Source: an uncultured Marvinbryantia sp. (GTDB lineage Bacteria; Bacillota; Clostridia; Lachnospirales; Lachnospiraceae). From it: a stretch of DNA of 27,476 nt. Location of the stretch: assembly GCA_937915375.1 (NCBI GenBank), contig CALDMO010000034.1, positions 1 through 27,476 on the forward strand. Reading direction: 5' to 3'. Of the stretch, positions 1 through 8,216 are shown piece after piece. How positions within the stretch are numbered: the stretch's first letter is position 1; each line of letters starts with the position of its first letter. Below the pieces are notes generated by a model. It saw nothing but the letters and a program-made list of their open reading frames with translations, was not told where the DNA came from and did not search any database. A program made the translations under genes and the position numbers.

Positions 1-1
1 A

Positions 2-265
2 GCAGCAATCAAAACTACTACGCTTAAAAAGTCTAACTTTTGGGGGTCACCTCAGCATGAACAGCTGTTTTATAAAAAAGAAAATGGAAAGTATCAGCTG
101 AATCTTTGGAAGGCAAACGAGGCAGTCCTTATGGAAGCGGGGATCTTGCCGGAGCATATTTCTGTGACGGATCTGTGCACATGCTGCAATGCGGAGCTTT
201 TGTATTCGCACAGAGCATCGAAGGGGATGCGCGGCAATTTAGCTGCCTTTCTGGGAATATCATAA
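2..265 (+). CDS. pgeF: PgeF/YfiH-type polyphenol oxidase family protein, C-terminal part
   Basis: Only the last 87 codons are in the window; the gene begins upstream of base 1. The open frame starts at base 2 and ends at the TAA at 263-265. The C-terminus reads LNLWKANEAVLMEAGI, then a TDLCTCCN motif, then LLYSHRASKGMRGNLAAFLGIS. This is the typical end of the YfiH/DUF152 (Cu-oxidase_4) family: a Leu-Trp-x-Ala-Asn helix, a Cys-x-Cys-Cys-Asn turn, a Ser-His-Arg motif and a final Ala-x-x-Gly. The family is described as peptidoglycan editing factor (removal of wrongly incorporated L-Ser) and as purine nucleoside phosphorylase/laccase-like enzymes. Which activity applies here cannot be read from this fragment. 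The gene is followed at once by a strong terminator and faces prs on the other strand. Confidence 0.8.
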   Translation, partial: AAIKTTTLKKSNFWGSPQHEQLFYKKENGKYQLNLWKANEAVLMEAGILPEHISVTDLCTCCNAELLYSHRASKGMRGNLAAFLGIS

Positions 266-267
266 TT

Positions 268-309
268 AAAAGCCGGGGAAGAAAACGAAATGTTTTCGCC
301 CCGGCTTTT
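268..309. terminator. Bidirectional rho-independent terminator between pgeF and prs
   Basis: AAAAGCCGGGG at 268-278 pairs with CCCCGGCTTTT ending at 309, and an inner GAAAAC/GTTTTC pair extends the stem. The A-run on one flank and T-run on the other make it read as a terminator in both directions. It sits between two convergent genes, 3 bases after the pgeF stop. Confidence 0.88.
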
Positions 310-325
310 GGTATGTCATAGAAAA

Positions 326-1498
326 TTAACGATTGATTTTTTTCAGTAATTTATTGATCTTATCTGTCGGCATGATCACATGTTCCAATGAGACATCGTG
401 ATTCAGCGCGTCAATAATGCTGGCAAGGAAACCTGTCATATCCGCTTCCTGATAATATGGTTTTTCAAGCAGTTCCGGAACACGATAGTTCAGGTTGGTG
501 GTGATAATCTTATCCAAATAACCTTTGTTGTAGAATTCGTCAAATTTATCGAAACCGTCTGTGAACAGTCCGAAAGTGGTGCAGACGAATACACGTTTTG
601 CGCCGCGGTCTTTGAGCTGCTTGGCAACATCCAGCATACTTTCTCCGGAGGAGATCATATCATCCACGATGATCAGGTCTTTGCCGACTACAGAATCGCC
701 AAGGAACTGATGCTCAACAATCGGATTTTTACCATTTACGATTCGGCTGTAGTCGCGGCGTTTATAGAACATACCCATGTCTACACCGAGAATAGTGGAG
801 AAGTATACGGCTCTGCTCATAGCGCCTTCATCTGGGCTGACAATCATCAGATGTTCGCTGTCAATGCGGAAGTCCGGTGTAGAGAGCAGGATTGCTTTTA
901 AGAACTGATAGGTTGGCATAAAAGTATCAAAACCAATCAGCGGTACCGCATTCTGAACGCGCGGGTCATGCGCATCAAAGGTAAGGATATTGCTAACCCC
1001 CATATCAGCCAGTTCCTGCAGTGCGAGCGCGCAGTCGAGAGATTCGCGTCCGGAGCGTTTGTGCTGGCGTCCTTCGTAGAGGAAAGGCATGACCACGTTG
1101 ATACGCTTTGCTTTTCCGTCTGTTGCGGAGATGATACGCTTGATATCCTGAAAATGATTGTCTGGGGACATGTAGTTTGTATGACCGCATACCTTATAGG
1201 TAAGGCTGTGATTGGTAACGTCCGCAAGGATAAACAGGTCACTTCCGCGCACAGAAGAATTGATGATACCTTTTCCCTCACCGGAACCAAAACGCGGACA
1301 CGCGCAGTCAATCAGATAAGAATCTGCCAGATATTCTGTGTATGCTGCGCTGTGTTTCGGAAGAGTGGGGTTGGTATGACGATAATCGACAAGATGTGCA
1401 TTTACTTTTTCCGCGAAATCTTTGCAGCCTTCCAGAGCTGCAATTTTAAGGGGCGCCAGCGGAATGGAATGGCGCATAGAGTCAAATTTATCTGACAT
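326..1498 (-). CDS. prs: Ribose-phosphate pyrophosphokinase (PRPP synthetase)
   Basis: This 390-residue protein transfers pyrophosphate from ATP to ribose 5-phosphate to make PRPP for nucleotide, histidine and tryptophan synthesis in the cytosol. The PRPP-binding loop VVDDMISSGES-type motif is at about residues 278-287. FDAHDPR at 174-180 and YEGRQHKRSGRES at 141-153 match the catalytic and flexible-loop regions of the family. It is longer than the classic ~315-residue enzyme; extended forms occur in Clostridia. I chose the ATG at 1498 because GGAGG (1504-1508, complement strand) lies 5 bases before it. A TTG at 1510 in the same frame would overlap that ribosome binding site. The gene is a single unit with its own promoter (1543-1571). 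Confidence 0.93.
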   Translation of the reverse strand: MSDKFDSMRHSIPLAPLKIAALEGCKDFAEKVNAHLVDYRHTNPTLPKHSAAYTEYLADSYLIDCACPRFGSGEGKGIINSSVRGSDLFILADVTNHSLTYKVCGHTNYMSPDNHFQDIKRIISATDGKAKRINVVMPFLYEGRQHKRSGRESLDCALALQELADMGVSNILTFDAHDPRVQNAVPLIGFDTFMPTYQFLKAILLSTPDFRIDSEHLMIVSPDEGAMSRAVYFSTILGVDMGMFYKRRDYSRIVNGKNPIVEHQFLGDSVVGKDLIIVDDMISSGESMLDVAKQLKDRGAKRVFVCTTFGLFTDGFDKFDEFYNKGYLDKIITTNLNYRVPELLEKPYYQEADMTGFLASIIDALNHDVSLEHVIMPTDKINKLLKKINR

Positions 1499-1542
1499 GA
1501 ATACCTCCAAAGAAATAATAGTACCAAATAGTATACCGTTTC

Positions 1543-1571
1543 AGTATAGTCGTTTCTAAAAGGTACGTCAA
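1543..1571 (-). promoter_or_regulatory. Sigma-A promoter of prs
   Basis: Read on the minus strand: -35 TTGACG (1566-1571), a 17-base spacer, and -10 TATACT (1543-1548). Both boxes are 5/6 matches at ideal spacing, and they lie about 45 bases upstream of the prs start codon. Confidence 0.82.
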
Positions 1572-1630
1572 GTTTTGATTACAAAAATTGACATTTTGAG
1601 TAGTTTGCGAGAATGACACAGTGCATTTGC

Positions 1631-1659
1631 TTGCATTTTCGGACGGTATTTAGTATGAT
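1631..1659 (+). promoter_or_regulatory. Possible promoter of the DUF512-der-plsY operon
   Basis: TTGCAT (1631-1636), 17 bases, TATGAT (1654-1659). The -10 is good, but the -35 matches only 3/6. The transcript would begin almost at the ribosome binding site (AAAGGAG, 1665-1671). A perfect TTGACA at 1588-1593 lacks a matching -10 at normal distance. The true promoter in the 1499-1679 divergent region is uncertain. Confidence 0.35.
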
Positions 1660-1679
1660 GAAACAAAGGAGCGTATGAG

Positions 1680-3047
1680 ATGAAAAAGAACAGACAGCAT
1701 ATAGTGAGTAGGGTATATGAGGGGAGTATTGCACGGGAGATGGAAGTGGCGCCGGGAGACGAATTGCTTTCCATCAATGGGGAAGCGGTTCGAGATATTC
1801 TCGATTATCGTTTTTTGTGCAAGGACGAAGAACTTCTGGTACTGATTCGCAAACCGGATGGTGAAGAATGGGAACTGGAGATTGAAAAAGAGATAGATGA
1901 GGATCTCGGTATTGAATTTGAAAACGGTATGATGGATGAATATCATTCCTGCCGCAATAAATGTATTTTTTGCTTTATTGATCAAATGCCGCCGGGGATG
2001 CGGGAAACCCTTTATTTTAAGGATGATGATGCAAGGCTTTCTTTCCTGCAGGGAAATTATGTGACCTTAACAAACCTGAGCGACGAAGATATGCGGCAGA
2101 TTATCCGCTATCATCTGTCACCGATCAATGTCTCATTTCAGACGATGAATCCAGAACTGCGATGCCGGATGCTGAATAATCGGTTTGCCGGAGAGGCTTT
2201 AAAAAAGGTTGATACATTGGCGCGCGCAGGGATTGAAATGAACGGTCAGATCGTGCTCTGCAAGGATATTAATGATGGAGAAGAGCTTGAGTATTCGATT
2301 CGGGAGCTGACAAAATATCTGCCGCTTTTGTCGAGTGTTTCGATTGTTCCGGTAGGATTGTCAAAATATCGTGACGGTTTGTATCCGCTTAAGCCTTTTA
2401 CAAAGGAAGATGCGAGGGAAGTCCTGCAGATCATTCACGGCTGGCAGGAAAAGATTTTTAGGGAGCACGGCACGCATTTTGTTCATGCGGGTGATGAGTG
2501 GTATCTGCTGGCAGAAGAGGAACTTCCAGAGGAGGAGACTTACGACGGTTACTTGCAGCTGGAAAATGGTGTCGGTATGCTGCGCCTGCTGCTGGAGGAA
2601 ACAAAAGAGGAATTAAACGGGCGTGAGGGGGATGACCGCGCGCATGAAATAGCAATTGCGACCGGTATGCTTGCGGCTCCGTTTCTGGAACAGATTTGTG
2701 CGCAGATCCGGCAGAAATATCCGAATGTCATAGTGCATATTTATCCGATCAAAAACCGTTTTTTTGGAGAGAGTATCACGGTGGCAGGTCTTGTGACCGG
2801 ACAGGATATATTGGAGCAGTTGAAAGAAAAGGAGTTAGGCGAACGTCTTCTGCTTCCAATTAATATGTTCCGCAGCGGGGAGCATGTCTTTTTGGATGAC
2901 GTAACGCTCGAAGAGGCGGAGAGTACTTTACAAACGAATGCTTGTATTGTAAAATCAAGCGGAAAGAATTTTGTGCAGGCAGTACTTCTGGAGGAACAGA
3001 CAGAAGGCTGTGAAATGCAGGCATATGAGGTGAATGAAATTGAGTAA
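1680..3047 (+). CDS. DUF512 protein: PDZ domain plus radical-SAM-like Cys motif
   Basis: This 455-residue protein has an N-terminal PDZ-like domain (about residues 5-70, with GSIAREMEVAPGDELLSING). Next comes a CRNKCIFC motif (Cys91, Cys95, Cys98, spacing CX3CX2C, like radical SAM [4Fe-4S] ligands). FIDQMPPGMRETLYFKDDD and the C-terminal DUF512 domain follow. The order PDZ / radical-SAM-like / DUF512 is standard for this conserved clostridial family. Its substrate is not established, so I give no function beyond a probable iron-sulfur enzyme. The ATG at 1680 follows AAAGGAG by 8 bases. The stop overlaps the start of der by 14 bases, so the two genes are translationally coupled. This pairing with der recurs in Lachnospiraceae and suggests a housekeeping role. 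Confidence 0.85.
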   Translation: MKKNRQHIVSRVYEGSIAREMEVAPGDELLSINGEAVRDILDYRFLCKDEELLVLIRKPDGEEWELEIEKEIDEDLGIEFENGMMDEYHSCRNKCIFCFIDQMPPGMRETLYFKDDDARLSFLQGNYVTLTNLSDEDMRQIIRYHLSPINVSFQTMNPELRCRMLNNRFAGEALKKVDTLARAGIEMNGQIVLCKDINDGEELEYSIRELTKYLPLLSSVSIVPVGLSKYRDGLYPLKPFTKEDAREVLQIIHGWQEKIFREHGTHFVHAGDEWYLLAEEELPEEETYDGYLQLENGVGMLRLLLEETKEELNGREGDDRAHEIAIATGMLAAPFLEQICAQIRQKYPNVIVHIYPIKNRFFGESITVAGLVTGQDILEQLKEKELGERLLLPINMFRSGEHVFLDDVTLEEAESTLQTNACIVKSSGKNFVQAVLLEEQTEGCEMQAYEVNEIE

Positions 3048-4365
3048 ACCAATTGTAGCAATCGTAGGAAGACCGAATGTAGGAAAGTCCACGCTTTTTA
3101 ACGCGTTGGCAGGCGAGAATATTTCAATCGTCAAAGATACACCGGGTGTAACAAGAGACCGTATTTACGCAGATGTGGAATGGCTGAATTATAATTTTAC
3201 TTTGATCGATACCGGAGGCATCGAACCGGACAGCAGTGATATTATTCTTTCACAGATGCGGGAACAGGCGCAGATCGCCATTGATACTGCGGATGTGATT
3301 ATTTTTATCGTAGATGTGAGACAGGGACTGGTAGATGCGGATGGTAAAGTGGCAGATATGCTGCGCCGCTCTCGTAAACCGGTGGTGTTGGCAGTGAATA
3401 AGGTAGACAGCCATGAGCGTTTTATGCCGGATGTCTATGAGTTCTATAATCTGGGAATTGGCGACCCGGTTCCGGTTTCTGCTGCCAACAAGCAGGGAAT
3501 CGGCGATATGCTGGATCAGGTTGTAGAAAAATTTCCGGTGCATGACGGTGAGGAAGAGGAAGATGACCGTCCGCGTATTGCGGTGGTCGGAAAGCCGAAT
3601 GTCGGAAAATCTTCTATTATAAATAAGCTGCTGGGTGAGAATCGTGTAATTGTTTCTAATATAGCAGGAACAACGAGAGACGCGATCGACACGGCTGTTA
3701 CTTGGAATGAAAAGGAATATGTGTTTATTGATACAGCCGGGCTTCGCAGAAAGAACAAGATCAAAGAAGAATTGGAACGTTACAGTATTATCCGTACTGT
3801 TACGGCGGTAGAACGAGCGGATGTTGTGGTGGTTGTGATCGATGCGATGGAAGGCGTTACAGAACAGGATGCCAAAATTGCCGGTATTGCTCATGACAGG
3901 GGTAAAGGGATTTTAGTGGTGGTCAACAAGTGGGATGCCATCGAAAAGAATGACAAAACGATCTATGAACATACGAAACGTATTCGTGAGACGTTGTCCT
4001 TTATGCCGTACGCGGAGATTTTATTTGTTTCTGCGGAGACCGGACAGAGGCTGCCGAGACTCTTTGACATGATTGACATGATTATTGAAAACCAGACAAT
4101 GCGGATCGCGACAGGTGTCCTTAATGAAATTATGTCTGAGGCTGTCGCTCTGCAGCAACCGCCTTCAGATAAGGGAAAACGTCTGAAACTGTATTATATT
4201 ACGCAGGTTTCTGTGAAACCGCCTACATTTGTGATTTTTGTAAATGACAAAGAACTGATGCATTTTTCTTATACAAGATATTTGGAAAATAAGATTCGCG
4301 ATACTTTCGGGTTCCGCGGAACCGCGTTGAAATTTATCATTCGTGAGCGAAAGGAAAGGGAATAG
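3034..4365 (+). CDS. der: Ribosome biogenesis GTPase Der (EngA)
   Basis: This 443-residue double GTPase assists maturation of the 50S ribosomal subunit. Two P-loops are visible: GRPNVGKST (residues 12-20) and GKPNVGKSS (from residue 186). Each is followed by a DTxG switch motif (DTGGIEP and DTAGLRR) and an NKxD motif (NKVDS and NKWDA). A C-terminal KH-like domain ends near FRGTALKFIIRERK. Length and domain order are normal for the family. The start at 3034 overlaps the end of the DUF512 gene. A TTG at 3040 is a possible alternative that removes only two residues. plsY starts two bases after the stop, so the three genes form one operon. Confidence 0.96.
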   Translation: MKLSKPIVAIVGRPNVGKSTLFNALAGENISIVKDTPGVTRDRIYADVEWLNYNFTLIDTGGIEPDSSDIILSQMREQAQIAIDTADVIIFIVDVRQGLVDADGKVADMLRRSRKPVVLAVNKVDSHERFMPDVYEFYNLGIGDPVPVSAANKQGIGDMLDQVVEKFPVHDGEEEEDDRPRIAVVGKPNVGKSSIINKLLGENRVIVSNIAGTTRDAIDTAVTWNEKEYVFIDTAGLRRKNKIKEELERYSIIRTVTAVERADVVVVVIDAMEGVTEQDAKIAGIAHDRGKGILVVVNKWDAIEKNDKTIYEHTKRIRETLSFMPYAEILFVSAETGQRLPRLFDMIDMIIENQTMRIATGVLNEIMSEAVALQQPPSDKGKRLKLYYITQVSVKPPTFVIFVNDKELMHFSYTRYLENKIRDTFGFRGTALKFIIRERKERE

Positions 4366-4367
4366 AA

Positions 4368-5018
4368 ATGATGGCACGTGTGATCTGTCTGGCGATCGGA
4401 TATCTGTTCGGTCTGTTTCAGACTAGCTATATCCTTGGCCGGATGCATGGGATCGATATTCGTGATTACGGAAGCGGAAATGCCGGTACGACGAATATGA
4501 TGCGTACGATGGGAACGAAGGCAGGGCTGATTACTTTTGCGGGAGATTGTCTGAAATGTATTTTGGCGGTAGTACTGGTACGCCTGCTTTTTCAGAACAG
4601 TCGGAAGGAAATTTTACCGCTTTTGGAATTATATGCGGCTGCCGGAGTGATTTTCGGACATAATTATCCATTTTATCTGAATTTTAAGGGAGGCAAGGGG
4701 ATTGCGGCAACTGCCGGTCTGGTGCTGTCCCTTCATCCGGTGATGGCCGTTTGCGGGATTGTAATTTTCTTTACAACGTTTTTTACGACTCATTACGTGT
4801 CGCTGGGATCGATCCTTGTTTATGTGGGGATTTTGATTGAGGTACCGATTCTGGGACAGCTTGGATATTTTCATATGGCGCAGAGTGCGCTGATTGAAAT
4901 GTATGTGTTGGCAGCGATTTTGGCAGCACTGGCGTTTTGGAAACATCGTGAGAATATCAAAAGGCTGCGCGAGGGTTGCGAGCGCAAGACGTATTTGACA
5001 AAAAAGAGTGACCAGTAA
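4368..5018 (+). CDS. plsY: Glycerol-3-phosphate acyltransferase PlsY
   Basis: This integral membrane enzyme acylates glycerol 3-phosphate from acyl-phosphate, the first step of phospholipid synthesis. It has 216 residues and about five hydrophobic segments. The three PlsY signature motifs are present: GSGNAGTTN (near residues 37-45), NFKGGKGIAA (near 105-115) and KHRENIKRL (near 190-198). The Gly-rich loops bind phosphate, and the HREN motif is the third conserved loop. It begins two bases after the der stop; two consecutive ATGs (4368, 4371) are possible starts. In many relatives gpsA follows plsY; here an unrelated transporter operon with its own promoter follows. Confidence 0.94.
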   Translation: MMARVICLAIGYLFGLFQTSYILGRMHGIDIRDYGSGNAGTTNMMRTMGTKAGLITFAGDCLKCILAVVLVRLLFQNSRKEILPLLELYAAAGVIFGHNYPFYLNFKGGKGIAATAGLVLSLHPVMAVCGIVIFFTTFFTTHYVSLGSILVYVGILIEVPILGQLGYFHMAQSALIEMYVLAAILAALAFWKHRENIKRLREGCERKTYLTKKSDQ

Positions 5019-5027
5019 AAGTTTTTC

Positions 5028-5056
5028 TTGACGGATCTGATAAATAGGTGTATAGT
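5028..5056 (+). promoter_or_regulatory. Sigma-A promoter of the ABC transporter operon
   Basis: TTGACG (5028-5033), a 17-base spacer, TATAGT (5051-5056). Both boxes are 5/6 matches at ideal spacing. They lie right after the plsY stop and about 65 bases before the binding-protein start. The leader contains a small TCGCT...AGCGA stem and a purine-rich ribosome binding site (AGGAAAAGAGG). Confidence 0.8.
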
Positions 5057-5121
5057 CATACTAACACACTTTAAATCGCTAAAGCAAAAGCGAAATTCGA
5101 CAGGAAAAGAGGAAAAGTATT

Positions 5122-6186
5122 ATGAAAAAAACAATTGCAAAAGTACTCGCGACAGGAATGGTGCTTTCAATGACGGCGGCAGCGGGAGTTACCGTAAACG
5201 CGGAAGAGGAGTCCTACGATATCGGTATCTGCCAGCTGGTACAGCATCCGGCTCTGGATGCCGCGACAGAAGGATTTAAAACAGCGCTGACGGATGCACT
5301 TGGCGATAGAGTTACTTTTGATGAACAGAATGCTTCTGGTGACTCCGCAACCTGTTCTACGATTGTAAATACTTTTGTGACAAACGGAGTGGATCTGATG
5401 CTTGCGAACGCGACAGCATCTTTGCAGGCAGCTGTTTCCGCGACAGGCGACATTCCAATTCTCGGAACCTCCGTTTCTGTATACAGCGTTGCGCTCGGTG
5501 TTCCAGATGATCAATGGACCGGAAGTACCGGTATGAACGTATCCGGGACGTCTGATCTGGCACCGCTTGACGAACAGGCAGCGATGTTTGCGGAACTGCT
5601 CCCGGAAGTGAAAAAAGTAGGAATTGTATACTGTTCTGCAGAACCGAATTCCGTATATCAGGCGGACACTGTGAAAGCGGCGCTTGAGGAAGCGGGAGCG
5701 GAATGTACTGTCTATACTTTTGCAGACTCTAATGATATCGCGTCGGTTGTGACAAAGGCATCGGAAGAGTGTGAAGCACTTTATATTCCGACGGACAATA
5801 CAGCGGCTTCTAATACAGAAGTGATTAACAATATCTGTGAACCGGCTGGTATCCCGATCATTACCGGTGAAGAGGGAATCTGTGATGGCTGCGGCATTGC
5901 CACACTTTCTATCGATTACTTTGACCTTGGTTATAAGACAGGCGAAATGGCAGTGGAGATTCTTGAAGAAGGTGCAGATCCGGCAGCAATGGAAATCGCA
6001 TATGCTCCGGAGTTTGTAAAAAAATACGATGCGGAAAGATGCGAAGTGTTCGGTATTGAAGTTCCAGAGGATTATACGGCGATTGGCGCAGAAGACGAAA
6101 CAGAAGCTGCATCTGAAGATGAGACCGAGGAAGCAGAAACAGAAGCAGCAGAGGAAACTGAGACAGCAGAAACAGAAGAGGCTTAA
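5122..6186 (+). CDS. ABC transporter substrate-binding protein, ABC_sub_bind (TrpX-like) family
   Basis: This 354-residue extracytoplasmic receptor works with the permease and ATPase downstream. A classic signal peptide (KK, then a hydrophobic stretch to about residue 24) ends VNA-EE, a signal peptidase I type site near residue 27. There is no lipobox cysteine, which is unusual for a Gram-positive binding protein. The body (YDIGICQLVQHPALDAATEG, later KKVGIVYCSAEPNS) matches the ABC_sub_bind family (PF04392), some members of which import tryptophan or tyrosine; the ligand cannot be read here. The last 31 residues (324-354) are a low-complexity tail with 17 Glu/Asp and otherwise Ala, Thr and Ser. 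Transcription likely starts at the promoter at 5028-5056, and a hairpin after the gene may reduce read-through. Confidence 0.86.
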   Translation: MKKTIAKVLATGMVLSMTAAAGVTVNAEEESYDIGICQLVQHPALDAATEGFKTALTDALGDRVTFDEQNASGDSATCSTIVNTFVTNGVDLMLANATASLQAAVSATGDIPILGTSVSVYSVALGVPDDQWTGSTGMNVSGTSDLAPLDEQAAMFAELLPEVKKVGIVYCSAEPNSVYQADTVKAALEEAGAECTVYTFADSNDIASVVTKASEECEALYIPTDNTAASNTEVINNICEPAGIPIITGEEGICDGCGIATLSIDYFDLGYKTGEMAVEILEEGADPAAMEIAYAPEFVKKYDAERCEVFGIEVPEDYTAIGAEDETEAASEDETEEAETEAAEETETAETEEA

Positions 6187-6230
6187 GACACAGGATGCTT
6201 TGAAAAAGGGGCTGAAAGGTGTTTACCGGA

Positions 6231-6271
6231 CTGTCGCGAATGCGAAAAGGCATTGCGGCAGCCCTCGTTTT
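6231..6271 (+). terminator. Probable attenuating hairpin between binding protein and permease
   Basis: CTGTCGCGAATGC (6231-6243) pairs with GCATTGCGGCAG (6250-6261) over 12 base pairs with one bulged G. CCCTCGTTTTG follows. The T-run is short, so some read-through is expected. This would give more binding protein than membrane components, a common pattern in ABC operons. A second small hairpin (TGCCGG/CCGGCA, 6304-6322) precedes the permease ribosome binding site. Confidence 0.5.
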
Positions 6272-6339
6272 GTTATCCTTAAAGAAGAGAAAACAATAGA
6301 AATTGCCGGAAATTTTCCGGCAGCGGGAGGGAAAAAACA

Positions 6340-7269
6340 GTGAATATTGGAGCACTTATTAATGCGCTTCCCGGTGCATGCGCGCAGGGACTGATCTGGG
6401 GTATTATGGCGATCGGCGTATATATTACATATAAAATACTGGATCTTGCGGATTTGACTGTGGACGGTACGATGTGTACCGGAGGCGCAGTCTGTGTCAT
6501 GATGATGCTTGCCGGATTTTCCGCGCCGGTAGCGCTTCTGGGCGCGTTTGGAGCCGGCATGCTGGCGGGTCTTGTGACGGGTATTTTTCATACGGCAATG
6601 GGGATTCCGGCGATTCTTGCGGGAATTTTAACGCAGCTGGGGCTGTATTCTGTCAATTTGCGGATCATGGGAGATAAAGCGAATCAGGCGATCAATGTAG
6701 GAATGTATGATCTGATGGTGTCTTTGCGCTATATCAAAGGCGTTCCATTTTATAAAAATACAATCCTGATTGCGGCGCTGTTTGTGATTATTTTAATCGC
6801 GGTGCTGTATTGGTTTTTCGGAACGGAACTGGGATGTTCTATCCGTGCGACAGGTTCTAATCCGCATATGTCCAGAGCGCAGGGCATTAATACAAATTTG
6901 AGTAAGATGATTGGTTTGATGCTTTCAAATGGGATTGTAGCGCTTGCAAGCGGTCTGTTCGCCCAGTATCAGGGGTTTGCGGATGTAAATATGGGACGCG
7001 GCGCGATTGTTATTGGTCTGGCGGCAGTGATCATTGGTGATGTTCTGTTCGGAAAGATTGCGCGTAATTTTGCCGCAAAGCTTCTGGCAGTAGCGCTTGG
7101 CGCGATTGTATATTATATTGTACTGCAATTTGTACTTTGGCTGGGTCTGAATTCCAATGACCTGAAATTATTGTCAGCCCTTGTTGTGGCAGTATTTCTG
7201 GCGGTTCCGTATATGAAGGGCAAATATTTTACGAAAGTTTCCCGTAAAGGAGGCAATGAAAATGCTTAG
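6340..7269 (+). CDS. ABC transporter permease, TrpY-like
   Basis: This 309-residue membrane protein has roughly eight hydrophobic segments and belongs to the branched-chain-amino-acid/ABC_sub_bind permease type (BPD_transp_2). The start is the GTG at 6340, preceded by GGGAGG (6325-6330). Motifs typical for the family are visible: LADLTVDGT near residue 31, SIRATGSNPHMSRAQGIN near the middle, and GRGAIVIGLAAVIIGDVLFG, which probably lies at the contact with the ATPase. It forms the import channel for the ligand delivered by the upstream receptor. Its stop overlaps the ATPase gene, so the two are translationally coupled. Confidence 0.88.
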   Translation: MNIGALINALPGACAQGLIWGIMAIGVYITYKILDLADLTVDGTMCTGGAVCVMMMLAGFSAPVALLGAFGAGMLAGLVTGIFHTAMGIPAILAGILTQLGLYSVNLRIMGDKANQAINVGMYDLMVSLRYIKGVPFYKNTILIAALFVIILIAVLYWFFGTELGCSIRATGSNPHMSRAQGINTNLSKMIGLMLSNGIVALASGLFAQYQGFADVNMGRGAIVIGLAAVIIGDVLFGKIARNFAAKLLAVALGAIVYYIVLQFVLWLGLNSNDLKLLSALVVAVFLAVPYMKGKYFTKVSRKGGNENA

Positions 7270-8056
7270 ACTGATCGGAGTGAAAAAAACCTTTAATCCG
7301 GGTACAGTGAATGAAAAGAGAGCCTTAAATGGAGTGGATCTGATTTTAAATGAGGGAGATTTTGTGACGGTAATCGGCGGAAACGGCGCAGGAAAATCTA
7401 CTACGCTGAACGCAATTGCCGGCGTCTGGCCGGTCGATGAGGGCGAGATTCTTATTGATGGTATTAATGTCACAAGACTTCCGGAATACAAGCGTGCTAA
7501 ATATCTGGGCCGTGTATTTCAGGATCCGATGACCGGTACGGCAGCGACCATGCAGATTGAGGAAAATATGGCGCTGGCATCCAGAAGAGGACTGCGCCGT
7601 ACGCTAAAGAGCGGTATCACCGGTGCGGAGCGTGAACGTTATAAAGAAAAATTAAGGATTCTTGATCTCGGTCTGGAGGATCGTTTGACTGCGAAGGTCG
7701 GTCTGCTTTCCGGCGGACAGCGTCAGGCGCTGACGCTTTTGATGGCTACTTTGACGAAACCGAAAGTATTGCTTCTTGATGAGCATACGGCGGCGCTTGA
7801 TCCGAAAACTGCCCAGAAGGTGCTGCAGGCAACGGACAAGATCATAGCGCGCGATAATTTGACTGCTATTATGATCACACATAATATGAAAGATGCAATC
7901 GCTCATGGTAATCGCTTGATCATGATGCATGAGGGGCGGATTATTTATGATGTGTCTGGAGAGGAAAAGAAAAATCTGCAGGTATCTGATCTTCTTCAGA
8001 AGTTTGAACAGGCCAGTGGCGGTGAATTTGCCAATGACCGCATGATGCTTGCATAA
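7262..8056 (+). CDS. ABC transporter ATP-binding protein, TrpZ-like
   Basis: This 264-residue ATPase energises the importer. It has Walker A GGNGAGKST near residues 37-45, the signature LSGGQRQALTL, Walker B VLLLDEHTAALD, and the switch histidine in MITHNMKDA. DEHTAALDPKTA is characteristic of this TrpZ-like subgroup, where most ABC ATPases have DEPTSALD. GGAGG at 7249-7253 is 8 bases before the ATG at 7262 and only 2 before an in-frame ATG at 7256, so I chose 7262. The gene overlaps the permease by 8 bases. I see no clear terminator behind it; the next transcript begins with a separate promoter at 8105-8113. Confidence 0.9.
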   Translation: MLRLIGVKKTFNPGTVNEKRALNGVDLILNEGDFVTVIGGNGAGKSTTLNAIAGVWPVDEGEILIDGINVTRLPEYKRAKYLGRVFQDPMTGTAATMQIEENMALASRRGLRRTLKSGITGAERERYKEKLRILDLGLEDRLTAKVGLLSGGQRQALTLLMATLTKPKVLLLDEHTAALDPKTAQKVLQATDKIIARDNLTAIMITHNMKDAIAHGNRLIMMHEGRIIYDVSGEEKKNLQVSDLLQKFEQASGGEFANDRMMLA

Positions 8057-8104
8057 AAAAAGCAGAAAAAAGTAGAAGTTTGTAGTGAAAATTTTATCAA
8101 TATA

Positions 8105-8113
8105 TGTTATACT
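8105..8113 (+). promoter_or_regulatory. Extended -10 promoter of the methylene-THF reductase operon
   Basis: TGTTATACT is a TGn extended -10 with a 5/6 core (8108-8113). A weak -35 (GTGAAA, 8085-8090) lies 17 bases upstream. Transcription would start near 8120, leaving a leader of about 120 bases. Confidence 0.6.
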
Positions 8114-8125
8114 CAAAGAAATGCG

Positions 8126-8216
8126 AACCGCAGCTTCAGCATTGTTCTTGCAATTTCTTTTTTTCGGTGCAGAAGCGGAAATAAAAGGAATTACAGACAG
8201 TGTAGCAGCTGCGGTT
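8126..8216 (+). promoter_or_regulatory. Structured 5' leader of the methylene-THF reductase operon
   Basis: AACCGCAGCT (8126-8135) is a perfect inverted repeat of AGCTGCGGTT (8207-8216), closing a 71-base domain just before the ribosome binding site. The left arm can also pair imperfectly with GCAGAAGCGG (8169-8178). A small ATTG/CAAT hairpin (8141-8154) is followed by TTTCTTTTTTT (8154-8164). Two exclusive folds are therefore possible. I cannot match it to a known riboswitch class. The 8057-8241 gap holds nothing else that I recognise besides the promoter. Confidence 0.35.

Noticed and set aside
398..901. Long plus-strand frame opposite prs
   Set aside because: It is antisense to a well-supported prs gene and has no family resemblance or start signal.
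6029..6343. Basic 104-residue frame across the receptor tail and the attenuator
   Set aside because: It is an out-of-frame reading of the Glu/Ala/Thr-rich tail and the hairpin, with Lys/Gln-rich low complexity.
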